Assembly: GCA_002794735.1 (NCBI GenBank)
Contig: NBAZ01000002.1
Location: 1,178,001 to 1,242,000, forward strand
Direction of reading: 5' to 3'
Source of the DNA: Pyrrhoderma lamaoense
Lineage: Eukaryota; Basidiomycota; Agaricomycetes; Hymenochaetales; Hymenochaetaceae
Length of the DNA stretch: 64,000 nucleotides
Shown: positions 1-12,010 of the stretch, piece by piece
Layout: each line of letters starts with the position of its first letter
Numbering within the stretch: position 1 is the stretch's first letter
Made by a program: the position numbers and the translations under genes
Notes under the pieces: generated by a model
Seen by the model: the letters and a program-made list of their open reading frames with translations, nothing else
Database searches by the model: none
Told to the model about the DNA's origin: nothing

Positions 1-236
1 TGCACAGTGATTCTGGTTGAATCGATAAAGGTTCTATTGAACCATTCCGCTACTTTCTTCGCCTCTTCCTCTGTCTTGTATCCTACAAAAGCGAATCTCC
101 TGGATGTCCCGTCGCTCTTTCGTGCAACTTTCAAATCAGTGAGCGTTCCGCCAGGACCATCCCTTTGCGAAAGATGAGCCTTGAGCTTTTCCGGAGTCAC
201 ATATGATGGCAGATTTTTTACAATTAGCCTTGACAT
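1..236 (-). CDS. mrd1: Mrd1/RBM19-like multi-RRM protein, N-terminal part (partial)
   Basis: The minus strand from the ATG at 236 reads MSRLIVKNLPSYVTPEKL..., then a segment with SRRFAFVGYKTEEEAKKV and a phenylalanine-rich end. This is one RRM fold with RNP2 (LIVKNL) and RNP1-like (RRFAFVGY) motifs. The start MSRLIVKNLP closely resembles the first RRM of Mrd1, a nucleolar protein with five to six RRMs that binds 35S pre-rRNA and is needed for early 18S processing (family knowledge). The gene runs off the left edge, so only about 78 residues are seen and the other RRMs cannot be checked. It is divergent from the prefoldin gene, with about 255 bp between the start codons that must hold both promoters. 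The family is clear; the assignment to Mrd1 rather than another multi-RRM protein rests on the N-terminal wording. Confidence 0.82.
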   Translation of the reverse strand, partial: MSRLIVKNLPSYVTPEKLKAHLSQRDGPGGTLTDLKVARKSDGTSRRFAFVGYKTEEEAKKVAEWFNRTFIDSTRITV

Positions 237-491
237 TTTCAGAAATAATGAGAAAAGCAGTTGATGATTGTCATACAGGAAGTGGAAAGCTTACCTTGAA
301 GGAGTTCTGCATGAAATTTTGTCCTTTTTTATACATTCTCGGCTCATCCCGTGATCGACATCCTCGTTTAGGGCAGGTGCATATTCGAGTCTACTCATCG
401 TAAAAGTCCTTCAAGGCCTTATACGTCAGATATCTATCTACTCATCACTAAGGCACGTCGCTCAGCACCAGATCCTGAACTAATCGTGAAA

Positions 492-1378
492 ATGGAAAGC
501 ACTGGAACCGAGGAAAATTCTGAGAAAAACCCTCGAGGAATACCTCGTGCTCCATTTATCGTGCGTTCAACCTCAAACTGCCTGTATGCAGGTGTACAAC
601 TTATATCTAACATATAGACAGACGTGGAGGAACACATAGGTGGTCCCAATGCCGAAGTAGAACCGGTGCTTGCCCGTTTTCAAGACGCCCTCGCGTAAGT
701 TTTGTCAAAACAACCGGATATAAGGATACTCATATACGCTATGACACAAGGAAGTACCGATACATGGAACACAACTTGACTCAAAGGAAAGCTAGTCTCA
801 CGGAAAAAATACCGGATATAAAAAAAACTCTTAGCATGGTGGAGTTTCTGAAAGATCAGAGAGTAAGTTAAATTTCTGTCTTTCTTTATGTTCTCTAGTG
901 TTTAGCAAGTAAATCTCTTATTCGAAACAGGAAGGCAAGACGGAGACTAGCGATAGAGATGATATAGATGACGAATTGACCGATGATGATGGCGGGTCAT
1001 CTACTTCGAAGAAACCGATTAAAATGACGTTCGAGTTGAATGACACCTTGTACGCAGAGGCGGAGTTAGAAGACACCAATACTGTGTACTTATGGCTCGG
1101 AGTGAGCATAATCGTGTGCTTCATCAAATAACTCGCTAATTGCCTTTGCTACATAGGCTAATGTCATGTTATCATATGAAATTCCTGCAGCGATTGAGTT
1201 GCTCCGTTCAAAGCTCAAGGCTGCTGAGGAAAATCTTGAGAACCTCGTGACTGACCTCGAGTATCTTAAGGAACAAGTCACAATCATGGAGGTCAATATG
1301 GCGCGTGTCTTCAATTGGGATGTCAAACGGAGACGATTACAACGAGAGGCAGAGGCGGTTGCTAACCTGAAAAGCTAG
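492..1378 (+). CDS. pac10: Prefoldin subunit 3 (Pac10/VBP1 family)
   Basis: Five exons join in frame: 492-560, 618-694, 751-862, 931-1101 and 1157-1378. They encode about 216 residues, close to the usual family length. Prefoldin is a cytosolic hexamer that hands unfolded actin and tubulin to the CCT chaperonin, and subunit 3 is an alpha-type subunit (family knowledge). Visible hallmarks are an N-terminal coiled-coil helix around KYRYMEHNLTQRKASLTEKI, the central beta-hairpin block with TFELNDTLYAEAELED and VYLWLGANVMLSYEIPAA, and a C-terminal helix ending in NLKS. An acidic, Ser-rich linker (DRDDIDDELTDDDGGSS) precedes the hairpins. The ATG at 492 is preferred because all downstream exons splice from it in frame. 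All introns have GT-AG ends. No frame break is seen. Confidence 0.9.
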
Positions 1379-1804
1379 TTTCTCTCTCGGAACGACTTGG
1401 TTTCGGCCCACAAAAATACGTTAACTCACTGTATACCTCATTACTACTCATCATGACATGTCATGACATGTACCTATCTCCAATCTGTACTCATATATGA
1501 ACCAACTCGTTTATTCCGTGCTTGTACACAATTTCTCTTTATCTTTTTCTCCCACAAGCACGATCCTTCTTGATAGTGAGAACCGATGTTGAGTGTTGAG
1601 ACTGACCAATCACGTTGACTAAATCATGCGTTCCTGAAGGAATGTTCTTCCCGTGTTCTCGGTATTAAGCTCAGTCATGCTTCCAAGTTATCTGTCATAG
1701 TCATATAAGCTAGTGGACTTCCCACCCGTCAAGTACAAAGCTACTATCATAGCGCAAACTCCCCCATTTGACTCCGGTCTGTGCTGTCCTCTCCGGTTTT
1801 GAAA
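1379..1804. other. Intergenic, prefoldin 3' end to MFS transporter start
   Basis: This stretch holds the prefoldin 3' flank and the upstream region of the transporter. A short direct repeat of the unit tcatgacatg occurs near 1450. No ORF or RNA gene is supported. Confidence 0.5.
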
Positions 1805-4360
1805 ATGGTTGCGCCAATAGTAGCGGGCGTAGAAACTAGCATTAGTACCCCTACCAGTGTAGGAGGTAACGAGTTGCCTTCCTTGGGTGATAACGAAAGT
1901 AAGAAAGAAGATATGAAGAAAGAAGGTTCAATGCAAACTCGAGTGTGGACGGGCTTGACAATGCTCATGACGGCGCTGTCGCCGTGAAGAGCCTAACCGA
2001 CTCGACTACTTTTGCTTTTGACTTGACTTCTAGATATGATGAAGACGTTTTGTATGATAGCTCGCAAATTGACCCCGTGTACCATGCAAAAGCTAAACTG
2101 TTGGGAGAAGCGATGAATGAAATCGGAATGGGGAAGTACCAGGTAAATCTCATTTGATTAGGTTTGTTTAGATTGTTGGCTGAGATCGGAGCAGTGGAAG
2201 CTTTTCGTCGCCGCAGGTTTTGGCTGGTTCTCGTCAGTACTTCCGTCTATTTTCTACTTATTACTTCTATAAAATGATGGCTATGCCATTTTGAATTATC
2301 AAGTGATAGCGTATGGCCGGTAACGTTTTTTATATTTCTTTAAGAAGCTTATCTCTTGGACTGATTTTATATCTATCTAGTTGCTTAGCGGTTTGATACT
2401 AACTCCTGTGGTGAACGAGTTCAACGTTAAAGAGTCATTCCTTTCGCTTTCTCTCAATATTGGTCTCCTCGTTGGTGCTGCATTCTGGGACTAGGGTGTG
2501 ACATTATTGGGCGAAGGTGACTTTCAGTTCTTTCTAGAGAAAAAAAATACAATCTTATATCGGCTAACCTTAGATGGTCATTCAATATTACACTGTTCTT
2601 GTCGGAGTGTTTGGCATAGCAGCCGGCGGCGCTCAGAACTTTGTAGCTCTAGCTTCCCTTTTTGCAGTCGTCGGTGTCGGTGTCGGTAAGGATAAACGAT
2701 ACGAAAATTAACTTTGAGTTACTAATCTTAGTCTCTTTATGTAGGTGGCAACATGCCTGTAGATAGTGCAGTATTTCTTGGTATGATCTGTTTAGTCTTT
2801 TGTACTTCAGTTGCTAATTTTATGCATAGAGTTTATACCTGGAAGCCACCAGTACCTCTTAACGGTGTTGTCGATTTGGTGGGCTGTTGGCCAACTGCTG
2901 GGAGCACTAGTGGCCTGGCCACTCATAGCAAATTTTTCATGCGCTTCTTCAAGTGAATGTTCAAGTTCGGAGAATCGGGGATGGCGCTATGTCCTATTCA
3001 CACTAGGTGGAATAATGCTAGTGATGTGGGGGATACGTACACTTATATTCAGCTTATTTGAAAGTCCTCGTTTTCTAGTCGCTCATGGCCAAGATGAAAA
3101 GGCTGTGAGAATATTACACAAAGTTGCACGCGTAAATGGCACAAAATGTACTCTTACCGTCGAGCGGTTGAGAGAAGTGGGACGGAAGGCTGGCGCTGTC
3201 GCTGGTCCAGATTCCTGCCGACCTAATTCGCAAGATGGGAAAGATTTAGATGAGAACTTTCACGTTGTAAGTGTTACGAAAAGGAGTCTCGCAGAGACGT
3301 GGGTACATGTCAAGGCTCTTTTCTCGACACCGAAGGTAGCGTGGTCGACAAGCCTTCTGGTATTCCTATGGGGTGAGCTACCAAAATAACTATCACGTCC
3401 TTTTAATTTACTTTTAATTAATTAATTGATATGAAAATATAATCAATTCACTGTTTCATTTTCTGATGCTTGCAGGTATAATCGGATTAGCATCCACGCT
3501 ATACAACAGTTTCCTCCCGTTTCTGTACGTCATCGGCTTTTCGTTTTTGCTGTACCTTGTACCTTGCACGCTTTTTTAATAAGGTTTTAAAGCTAGCTTC
3601 CAAGGGGGCTCATTTTGGTGACGCGACGCTCACGACTACGTATAGAAACGTGAGCAAAAGGCCACTTATTCTTGTCTGTTTTTTCTTTTCGAAGTGTTTA
3701 TATCGGCATCAATAGACTGTTATTCTTGCTTTGACTGGGATTCCCGGTGCCTTTCTTGCAGGATGGTTTGTGGAACTCCCTGTAATCGGTCGTCGGGGAT
3801 CGCTAACTATCTCCTGTGGTATTTATCATTTTTATAATTTTTTCATGATTATCCCCCAAAATGACCCGAATGCTTCTGTTTAGCTGCTACAGCCGTTTTT
3901 CTCTTTGCTACAACGACGGCGCGCAACTCTAATGCACTACTAGGATGGAACTGTGGTTATTCACTATTCAGTAACGTTAGAATAACTATATACTTCAGTA
4001 TTCCTCCGTAAAAGTATAACTCAGGATCGATCATAGATCATGTATGGTGTTCTGTATGCTATCTCACCAGAGATATTTCCAGCAAAAGATCGTGGCACAG
4101 GAAGCGGTCTTACTTCAATCGCGACGCGTATTTTTGGAGTTCTTGTATGCACAATTTTTTTCTATTTCTCTTTCCTAAAATGGCTTTGTCCTGACCTCTA
4201 CTGCAACTCCGCGTCTCGGTAAACACAGGCCCCGATAATTGCACTCTACGCTGATATCTCAACACCCGTACCGGTGTACATATCCGGTGCGCTAATCATC
4301 GTTGCTGGCTTCAGTGCTCTGCTTCTGCCGTTTGAACCCCGAGGAAAGGCTTCCCTCTGA
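1805..4360 (+). CDS. MFS transporter, SV2/SLC22-like fungal sugar/organic-solute family (frame broken)
   Basis: The spliced product is a 12-helix major facilitator protein. It starts with a soluble N-terminus, followed by an ALGIGMG-like region (EAMNEIGMGKYQ) and WKLFVAAGFGWFSDS. Then come a GRR motif (CDIIGRRWSFN), GGNMPVDSAVFLEFIPGSHQY, and the late motifs YAISPEIFPAKDRGTGSG and LLPFEPRGKASL at the stop. Substrate cannot be read from sequence. Introns are short and GT-AG. The conserved reading needs one extra base near 2487-2489 (FW to GLGCD) and another near 2601 (TLFL to GVFG). A third shift or an unrecognised intron near 1900-1950 joins the N-terminal segment. The first two are in G-containing short runs, and flanking exons are otherwise well conserved. 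That fits sequencing or assembly indels better than decay, although a young pseudogene is possible. The exact start is uncertain; 1805 is the best ATG. Confidence 0.75.
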
Positions 4361-5329
4361 GTTCTCAAAGGGTCTTCTAGAGACCTTTTCTCACCGATGA
4401 CTCTGATACTGATGGAATCCTTGAGTTAAGACCGCCATCTTACAGGATGTTTCTGGCTTGATGTAAGCTCACATAGGCAGCTTATGTACGTACTTTTGGG
4501 GCGCCTTTTGTAACAAAATATATATGAACAACTTTGAGATTAATAATTTGTCTGAGCATCACAACAAGCGGGTTTACCGACAAAATCCGAGAGGTATAAC
4601 ATTTAATCAAGTCAAAACTCAAAAGGCAATACCAGTGCTCCCGACAAATCAATGCATCTAGAGATTTAAAGAACTCAAGTTTTTGTAGAAGGCCATGAAC
4701 CCCAACCTTCGGGCCCCGTTATCGTCCCCCCTACCCCGTTTCCCTCTTCCCGCCCTTCCTTATAATCTCGCAATTGTATTATTATGTCATTCTTGCTTAC
4801 CTCGCCTTCCTGAAGTTCTTCTCCAGAGAATCAAAGAAGCAAAGAAAAAAGAAAATATCATATCCTAGAACTTCTTTTTCTTCTCTCTTGCTGACGATGC
4901 ATTCTACGTGGGTGTACCGGGAGAATGAATGCCTCTCTCTCTTTGCTCACTCTCACACTATGTCGAGATCTGCGGACTTTGTTCTAGGGGAGAAAGACTC
5001 GAGCCGATGCACCTTTGTTTCCGAAGTCCTCTCCCACTGTAAGCTCGTTCTCTTGCGGAGGGGAGGATAAAAGATATAAAACAACATCTCCGTGCGGGGA
5101 GATAGGAGAACCCCGTGTCCCAAGGACCGACACCTATACCTACTTCTCTCCAAACTTTTCCTTTCTTTATTTCTTACTTCTTCTCGTGCCTCCGGAAGTG
5201 CTAACTAACCATTGTTTGATGTGCTGAGCTATTTGACGATTTTTTTCTCCTTTTACCACTTCCTTTATCAATTCATTCCCTTCTTAACGGCATTTATTCC
5301 TTTCATCTCTAACTATTACGATACGGAAC
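4361..5329. promoter_or_regulatory. Intergenic with a likely promoter and 5' leader of the DUF6533 gene
   Basis: A TATA-like TATAAAA lies at 5075-5081, about 250 bp before the ATG at 5330. It is followed by a pyrimidine-rich stretch at roughly 5125-5290, a common basidiomycete promoter/leader layout. A separate CT-rich block occurs at 4715-4780. A 98-codon ORF at 4774-5070 crosses this region but has low-complexity composition and no recognisable domain, so I read it as non-coding. Confidence 0.35.
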
Positions 5330-7173
5330 ATGGACGTGAGCGACTTAAATAGTTGGACAGACTTAGAGGATCCGGAGACACTGGAACAGCTCACGTATAT
5401 TGTCCATGACCAGCGATGTATCAAGGTATAGCAAACTTGGTAAATCATAGCCCCCTATCAAGTCTTCTAACATTAGCGACATTTTTTCTCATCTCGAAGT
5501 ATATTGTTGGTATGTCTAAACCTGTCTTAATTTTTATTTTACTTTATTCACGATTAAAATGATCTCATTCCAGTTGCATGCTTTACTATCATGTTGTATG
5601 ATACTATTCTTACTCTTTCAAGGTTCGTATCACAGAGCCGCATATATTGACTACGTTACTGATAGTAATCGCATCAAACTCACGACAGAGAGGTAAATGA
5701 CTTGATTAGCTTTCTACCAACATAATGTTGATATATCAAGAAGATATCGCATTTCTGGGGAATGAGGTTATCCAGAGGAACTGCTCTTTTCTTTCTTGTA
5801 CGATGGCCCGCTCTCATCGAGAGCCTTTTGTATCTTATTTGTAAGTACTTTGCACTGATACTCTGAAGTTTATACTAATCAGTCATTACTCTGTAAACTA
5901 TTAATAAAGACTCTGTGGATTTCCGTAGTGCCAAATTAGTATGCGAGCTTCGATTAATCCTATCATTGATACACCTCTTAAACATACCTTCCTTTTTTAG
6001 TTGTTAGTCAATTTCATTACAAAGCCATAGCATCTAATCAGTGATTCATACATTTATCAACATTCCGATAAACTAGCTGTAAGATAGAGACACATTTGAC
6101 GGCTTGGTAGGCACTTTCTTTCTCGCTATCGCATGTTGCAAGAAGAATATAACTGAATACGATCTATAGGGGTGCCCTTGTTTTTCTACTTCCATTGCAA
6201 GGTAAGTCACTGGTATATTATCCAACACTAATAAGCAGACGCTTATCTTACGCTTTCAACCGAAAAAGCCGTTATTATCCTGAGGACGATAGCTCTCTGG
6301 GAGCAAAAGAGAGTAATTATTGGTTTATTGGCATTAGCAGCACTGGTAATACCTTTCTTCATCTCTAGTATACACCGTCAGATTCACCTATTCCCCATAT
6401 ATTATCTTTAAACACTGATCATATGCATACTTCCTTCTCTTAGGCAACAGACGTCAGTCTACTCTATATGTTCCTTAGATTTAGCACATCACTCCATTGT
6501 ATGTATCATAATCCTTATTCTTCTTGATCTCTTCTCATGATATCGCCCACCTTTTTTTTTGTGATTTGGAAACTTGACTCTACTCGGGACCAGACAAGAT
6601 CAACCCAGTTCTACAACCTTTACTTGGATGTGAGAGTGGATTGGTATCTTTCAATCCAAAGGTCACTGTCCCATGTTACATCGCCGTTATCGTCTTCGAT
6701 ACGATGGTATTCGTTTTAACGCTGGTCCGAGCTGTAAGAATAGGTATTTACCCTTTTCATAATGATTTAAGTCTTAGAAAGGAAGTGAATGCTAACTTCA
6801 GCTTCATGTAGCTCGGCATACTCATCTAATTAATGTTCTATTGCGGGACGGGTTTGCTTATTATAGTGTTTCACTAGGTAAGTTAGATATGAAACCGACG
6901 CAAAAATTAGCTGATAAACTCAAATTATCCAATAACCTCTCTTTTTTATGCGTTCTTATACATGTAGCCCTTGCAGTATCAGCCGTCATCGTCAGCATGG
7001 TAGTTCCCACTGATCGTGGTACGCTAGTCGGGATGTACAACCCCATCCTTAAGGCCAGCTTCTGTATAATAGGCAGCCGTATCTCCATCAACTTACGAGA
7101 AGCCATGGTAGTTAAGGACGAAACCTGCACGTACACTTACGATTGCAAATTTGGAACAACAAGTACAGCCTAG
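5330..7173 (+). CDS. DUF6533 seven-transmembrane protein
   Basis: Many short exons splice into a multi-pass membrane protein of the type common in mushroom-forming fungi. Its function is unknown. The N-terminal DUF6533 region is visible as YIVVACFTIMLYDTILTLSR, then EKISHFWGMRLSRG and LFFLVRWPALIESLLYLI. Later hydrophobic helices include GALVFLLPLQ, LRTIALWEQKRVIIGLLALA and the family-typical LLRDGFAYYSVSL. The helix ILKASFCIIGSRISINLREA precedes a short polar tail. The conserved Arg-Glu pair after the second helix requires a 4-nt micro-exon (AGAG, 5689-5692) between two introns. The ATG at 5330 is preferred because it opens the ORF that leads into the first helix. The stop is at 7171-7173. 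Confidence 0.78.
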
Positions 7174-7446
7174 TAGGCTCTGACTGGCTAGAACTCGGCA
7201 TCTCACATTTACGCTAACGGTCTGGTACCGGTAGATTACGAATCGGTAACGTATTAGAATGAAAAACACGACCAAAGACGGACGATTATAAAGAATTATC
7301 ATGGAACATTTGTATCATAGCATGTACTATATCTGTATTAGAAAACTTATTGGCATATAACATTGTTATACCTAGACATCGAGATTACCTATAGCATAAT
7401 TCTCATACTCTGCCTGATACCTCTGTCTGATACCAGTGACACCGCA

Positions 7447-10190
7447 TTAGTTTTGGAGACTGAGTGCCTCCGCCAAACTCAGCTCAAGAGCTAGCTTCAA
7501 ATCTTCATCTATATCTTCTGTACTTTCATATTTGTCCGATGGCAATGCACTGGTTGTCGTAGGATGAGAAGTAGCCAATTGCTGACTAGAGGAAGACTGG
7601 CTTGTTTCTAGTCCGTGATTAGGCGACAAACTCTTTACTCTATCACTCCAAGATCTTGCGATGACAGGAGGGGTTATACGCGCTTCAAATGACGAGCTGG
7701 TAGTGTTCGAACCGGACGACCCAATAACAGGAAAATGCTCATCACTTTCTAATTCAAGAGAGACATTAGCTACCTCACTAGCCCTTTGAGCTAAGCCAAG
7801 GCCAACGGGACTCGAGCTAAAACCCGCTTCCATTGGTTCCGGACGAAATGGCGGTGTTACTTGCACCTTTCCATTAGATTGGGATGGAGTACCAGCTAGA
7901 CGTGGGGCACAAGGGCGAGATAGGGAAGTCCGAGGAGTACGTATTTCTGACGTACTTGTATCGGTATTTGGAATATCGTCAAATTCCATATTAAAAACGC
8001 CTTCTTCAGATTGCACCCGACGTTGTTCTTCTTCATCACGACTAAGCATAAGCACATACTCAAGAGCTTCGTGTTCGCTGAGGCCAAGTCCGTTCAAAGC
8101 CGTCAGCTGATCGCGTTGACGTTGATGCGAACGCTGGCCAGACTTAGCAACTTCTGCCGCAGCTTGTCTTGACTCCTTCACGTCTTGAGCCAGTTCAACA
8201 CGTTCTGATGTATATAAATAAACTAGTCTCTATAGTTGACTTAAATGAAAACATATACTCACTGTGCCATTTCGCGTTCCGAGCTCGAGTCCCCTTCTTT
8301 GTAGAAGTTGATAGTTTATGGGATTGCACTGTCTCCGCCACCCAAGCCATGACCTTATCTCCCACGGAGACGATGAACATATCACGTTCAAGATACAAAC
8401 TTCGAACAGATGCATCTCCTGTACTTGTACGCAATTTGGGACTTGTAAAAATTCGGAGGGGAGCTAATGAAAGAGCATCATAGACGTGAGTTACTCCACG
8501 ATCTGTTCCTACGGTGAGAATGTATTCATTACAAGCAATCGAGGCGACCGATTGGAGATTATGATCGTCAACTCTGGCGAAAGAGGAGACCTCTAACTCT
8601 GAGGGAAAATGCCAAATAAATACAGACACTCTTCCTAATATATCTCCTGCGAAGACGACTGAACGACCACCTCCCTCATTGGGGGACGTATGCAGACAGA
8701 GACATGTAATTACGCCAAGTGGACCATCACGAAATCGAGTAAACTTGTGAGTCAACGTAACCAGGTCAACTTCAACACCGTAGAAGTGCGAATCTCCAGC
8801 AAAGTGAATGCCGAACAACAAACGCTTGCTGTCAGAAACTGGGTCAAGAAAGATTTTGTCTGATATTGAGTTGTGTTTCTCATCAGTGTGAGGAGAACAT
8901 ATTGTTTTGCTTGGGTACAATTGCTGTAGGTCGCTTTCGCTGACATTCTCTGGAATTATAATTTGGTTCCAGATCAAAGTAGACCCGCTGGCCGTTGTCG
9001 CAAGTACAAAACCATGCTTCAAGTCAGAGACAACGTTCTTGACAGGATCTTTAACCAGATCATTCTTTCCCTTCAGAACCAGTACACAACGCATATGTTT
9101 TGCGTTCCATATCCTAACTTCACCATCAATGCTAGCCGTAACAAACATATCACCGTCCCAAATAATATCAACGACACGTCCATTGTGCTGCTCTTCGATA
9201 CGACAAGTAAGATGTTTACAAGACATCTTCATATCTTCCATAATACGACTCGCAATCGTGAGGGTAACTTCGCCATTAGCAAAGCCCCAAACAATACGAG
9301 CTGTCCATCCTTCACTAGTCACAGAAGAGGCGGTAACTTCACGCAAAAAATTTGCATTAACATTTGGATTTCCAAGTCCAAATCCGTTACCATCACTGGG
9401 GGTTATATATCGCTTTAAAAACCTTTCCTGTCAAAGGTAACGAACGTGCAACTAGCCCGTACTGAAGCGCAGTTGACAGCAACGCTGGCCCATGAGACCG
9501 CTCGGAAAGAACATGGATAGAAGCCACAGGTGGGAGGAATGGTTGGTGTGTTATCATTCCATTTCTAGCACGCTCCCAACGCCTAAAACACGTCTCGATA
9601 AGCATCCAACCCAGAACGCATAGTTTTTAACGCATATAATGTTTATCTGCCACATACCACAAAAGGTTCCGCCTCTGAATAAATTCCTTCCTCCACGAGC
9701 TTTCTGTACGCCTTAGTAAAGGACACTCTTGGGAGTCGGGGTGGCCAGGAAGTTCTCCCAAGAATTGGCATAAAAACGCACTACGCCACGTATTGTCATC
9801 CTTTATGTGTTCGTGGAGATGTTTGTTTGTTCTTCCAAGGGCAAGAAGCGATTGTGGATCGAGAAAAGCCGTGATGTGTGTGAGCGTTTCTGAAGGCAAG
9901 CCAAGGAGGAGCGATGGGCTTTTAAAGTCGCTAGACGAGAGTAAAGACTTTGAGTAGTAGCCATGATGATAAGAACTTGTTTGGGTATTGAGTTTGTGTC
10001 GGTGTAATCTATCTGTATCGAGATAATGTACGCCTTTTGGGGTAATTTGCATATAAGGTTTGTAAGTTACAAGCTGAGTTCTGTCGCAAAGATGGCCTTG
10101 CGACGAAGGGAAAATAAACAAGTGAGATGGTCCGTCAGGAGAGTCGACTAGTTCACCCAAGACATCAAAACAGGGAAGAGCGTCATGCAA
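7447..10190 (-). CDS. ufo1: F-box/WD40/UIM ubiquitin-ligase receptor, Ufo1/Pof10-like
   Basis: Exons on the minus strand give an F-box near the N-terminus (SPSLLLGLPSETLTHITAFL... TWRSAFLCQFLG). A WD40 propeller follows, spanning about 8260-9410 (for example DIIWDGDMFVTASIDGEVRI and WNAKHMRCVLVLKG). The C-terminal tail carries two ubiquitin-interacting motifs, EALEYVLMLSRDEEEQ and DLKLALELSLAEALS. That domain order is the one known for yeast Ufo1, an SCF receptor whose UIMs help deliver and turn over substrates (family knowledge). The middle tail is Ser/Thr/Pro-rich. An intron removes about 57 nt after NLLW, and another ends just before KRVELAQDVKESRQ. The frame between SLPLTG and FLKRYITPSDG changes by one base in an A-run at 9424-9426, probably a surplus A. 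The ATG at 10190 is tentative. Confidence 0.8.
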
Positions 10191-10627
10191 TTAGTAATCT
10201 TCTTAATTTATCATCATTTCCCACAATAAGGAAGAGAACCCAAACATCTTGAAATACTATATTTAATCAATTAAGAGATACATACGCACTGATACAGTAC
10301 AAGACATGATATGGGGGATATATGTATGTTGATGCCTTCTTGTCCGTGTAAATAAAATGCAAGAATGAGATGAGTGAAACCACCAAGAACATATGAGTCA
10401 ATGGGGATACATTAATCGAGCGAGTGGAAGGTAATAAACCAAATGAGGGAGAGATGAGATGAGAAATGATAAGAATAGAAAAGTGGTAAGGACGTAAACG
10501 TATGTCAGTCTTCGAGTCTATCTCGTATATGTCCATTCATTCTTGTCTTGTACTTTTTTTCGTAAGAATCTGGATGATATAAAACAATGCGGCGCATTCA
10601 TAGAGATCTAGGTCACAGACCTATAAT
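10191..10627. other. Intergenic, upstream of the Ufo1-like gene
   Basis: AT-rich spacer between two minus-strand genes. It must contain the terminator of the membrane-protein gene and the promoter of the Ufo1-like gene. No ORF with coding character is seen on either strand. Confidence 0.4.
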
Positions 10628-12010
10628 TTACAAGGCAGTGTTGCTGGACTTGAAAGTTGGGTGGCTAGTATTCGAAGCATGAGAGTCCGAGCTATTTCTT
10701 GTTCGATTTTGCGCTCGAGGCCCAGTACCATAAGGTGGAAGGGCTTCAAGCGGTCTGGTAAGTATCATATCTATAATATTCAAATAAAAAATATAATCAG
10801 TTAGTGATTAGCTTGACCCAGAGTCTTCTAGTTTTATCACAAAATTAGAAGCTATTAGAATATATAGATTATTACTTACTCTTGCTCGCTGCAAATTTCT
10901 CTGCTTGACGTCCCCAACCCATGCCACGTTCTAAGTAGCCAGCTTTCTCATTGACATAGTCTAAATCCACCTTTTCATCATGATCTACTACGGTTGCGCG
11001 ACTCATGAAAGAAGGCGGCTGTCCGGTAAAGATCGGCTTGAGCGGGCCTGCACGCTCCCCAATTTTCTCTTGAACAATGGGAAGCAGGCCCTGTTTCTTC
11101 TCTGTTCTCCAAGTCGTGATCGACCGCCTAGCCTTAGCTGACTCACGGAAGATAAGACCCTATATCAGCATCAGAAAGAAGTTGAAATGGGTTAGCTCTT
11201 TTGATTAAATTTAGTAGAAAATAAATCAAGTACTCACAAGTAGCATATTAATGCAGGCAATAGAAAAGAGGAAGAAAGCAGCGACCAAAGAAAAATCGTC
11301 AACATGATGAGATAGTACAGCGGCACCAATGAATCCTTGGAACAACCCGACTGGGCCAAGACCAAAGTCCGTACCAAGCACGGGGAAAAATCGGTCAAAG
11401 AACTTGTAAAGCAATCCGATCTCAGACATGAACAGAATCACAACTTGGAAGATGATCAACAGCCTGTTCAGAACTGCCCAGAACACTCCAGCGGGTTGAT
11501 TCGGTACCGTGCTCCCTCTAAGAAATATTGAAATGGTTAGAAAAAATAGATCACTTTGTTATATTTTGGAGACAAGATATAAAACAAAGAAAGAATTACG
11601 TACTCGATGTAGTCACAATCAATCATGGCGTCCGATACGGTTGTGTTACTGTCTTTCACCGCGGACATAAAGCTATTAACGGCTTTTACATCGTCGACCA
11701 TAATTAGAATACTACTTGAAAATACAAGTATCAATCCGACGATGCTCAGAACTCGAATGATGTTGAGCCCAATAAATATATCTATAAAGATGGATCAAGG
11801 CGCCTAGTCAGTATAATGTAGTTTATTCCTTTGTAGTTGGGGTCCAAGATCGGTTCAGTTCAATGGTGTCGACGTCAGGGATCATACACATCTCCTACAT
11901 CATATCAGATGTATTATGAAGCATGACACATGAATATAGAAGACTAATAGACATCTACCAGTTAAGAAGCGGGAAGAGAAAGAAGACTTACAAGCACGCG
12001 GTGGCAGCAT
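10628..12010 (-). CDS. Fungal multi-pass membrane protein (DUF7598-like)
   Basis: The spliced minus-strand product starts MLPPRAYIFIGLNIIRVLSI and continues into VGLILVFSSSILIMVDDVKA, the first membrane helix. Two or three more hydrophobic stretches follow (FWAVLNRLLIIFQVVILFM; GPVGLFQGFIGAAVLSHHV; FSLVAAFFLFSIACINMLLG). The cytoplasmic-looking C-terminal half is basic and polar (RESAKARRSITTWRTEKKQG) and ends with a Ser/Thr/Pro tail before TAA at 10628-10630. This layout matches a small conserved family of unknown function in fungi that I associate with DUF7598, though that name is from memory and unverified. The first intron, of about 220 nt, splits the Tyr codon after MLPPRA and is unusually long for this locus. 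No frame break is seen. Confidence 0.6.

Noticed and set aside
4774..5070. 98-codon plus-strand ORF
   Set aside because: Low-complexity composition in a CT-rich upstream region, no domain, no splicing partner.
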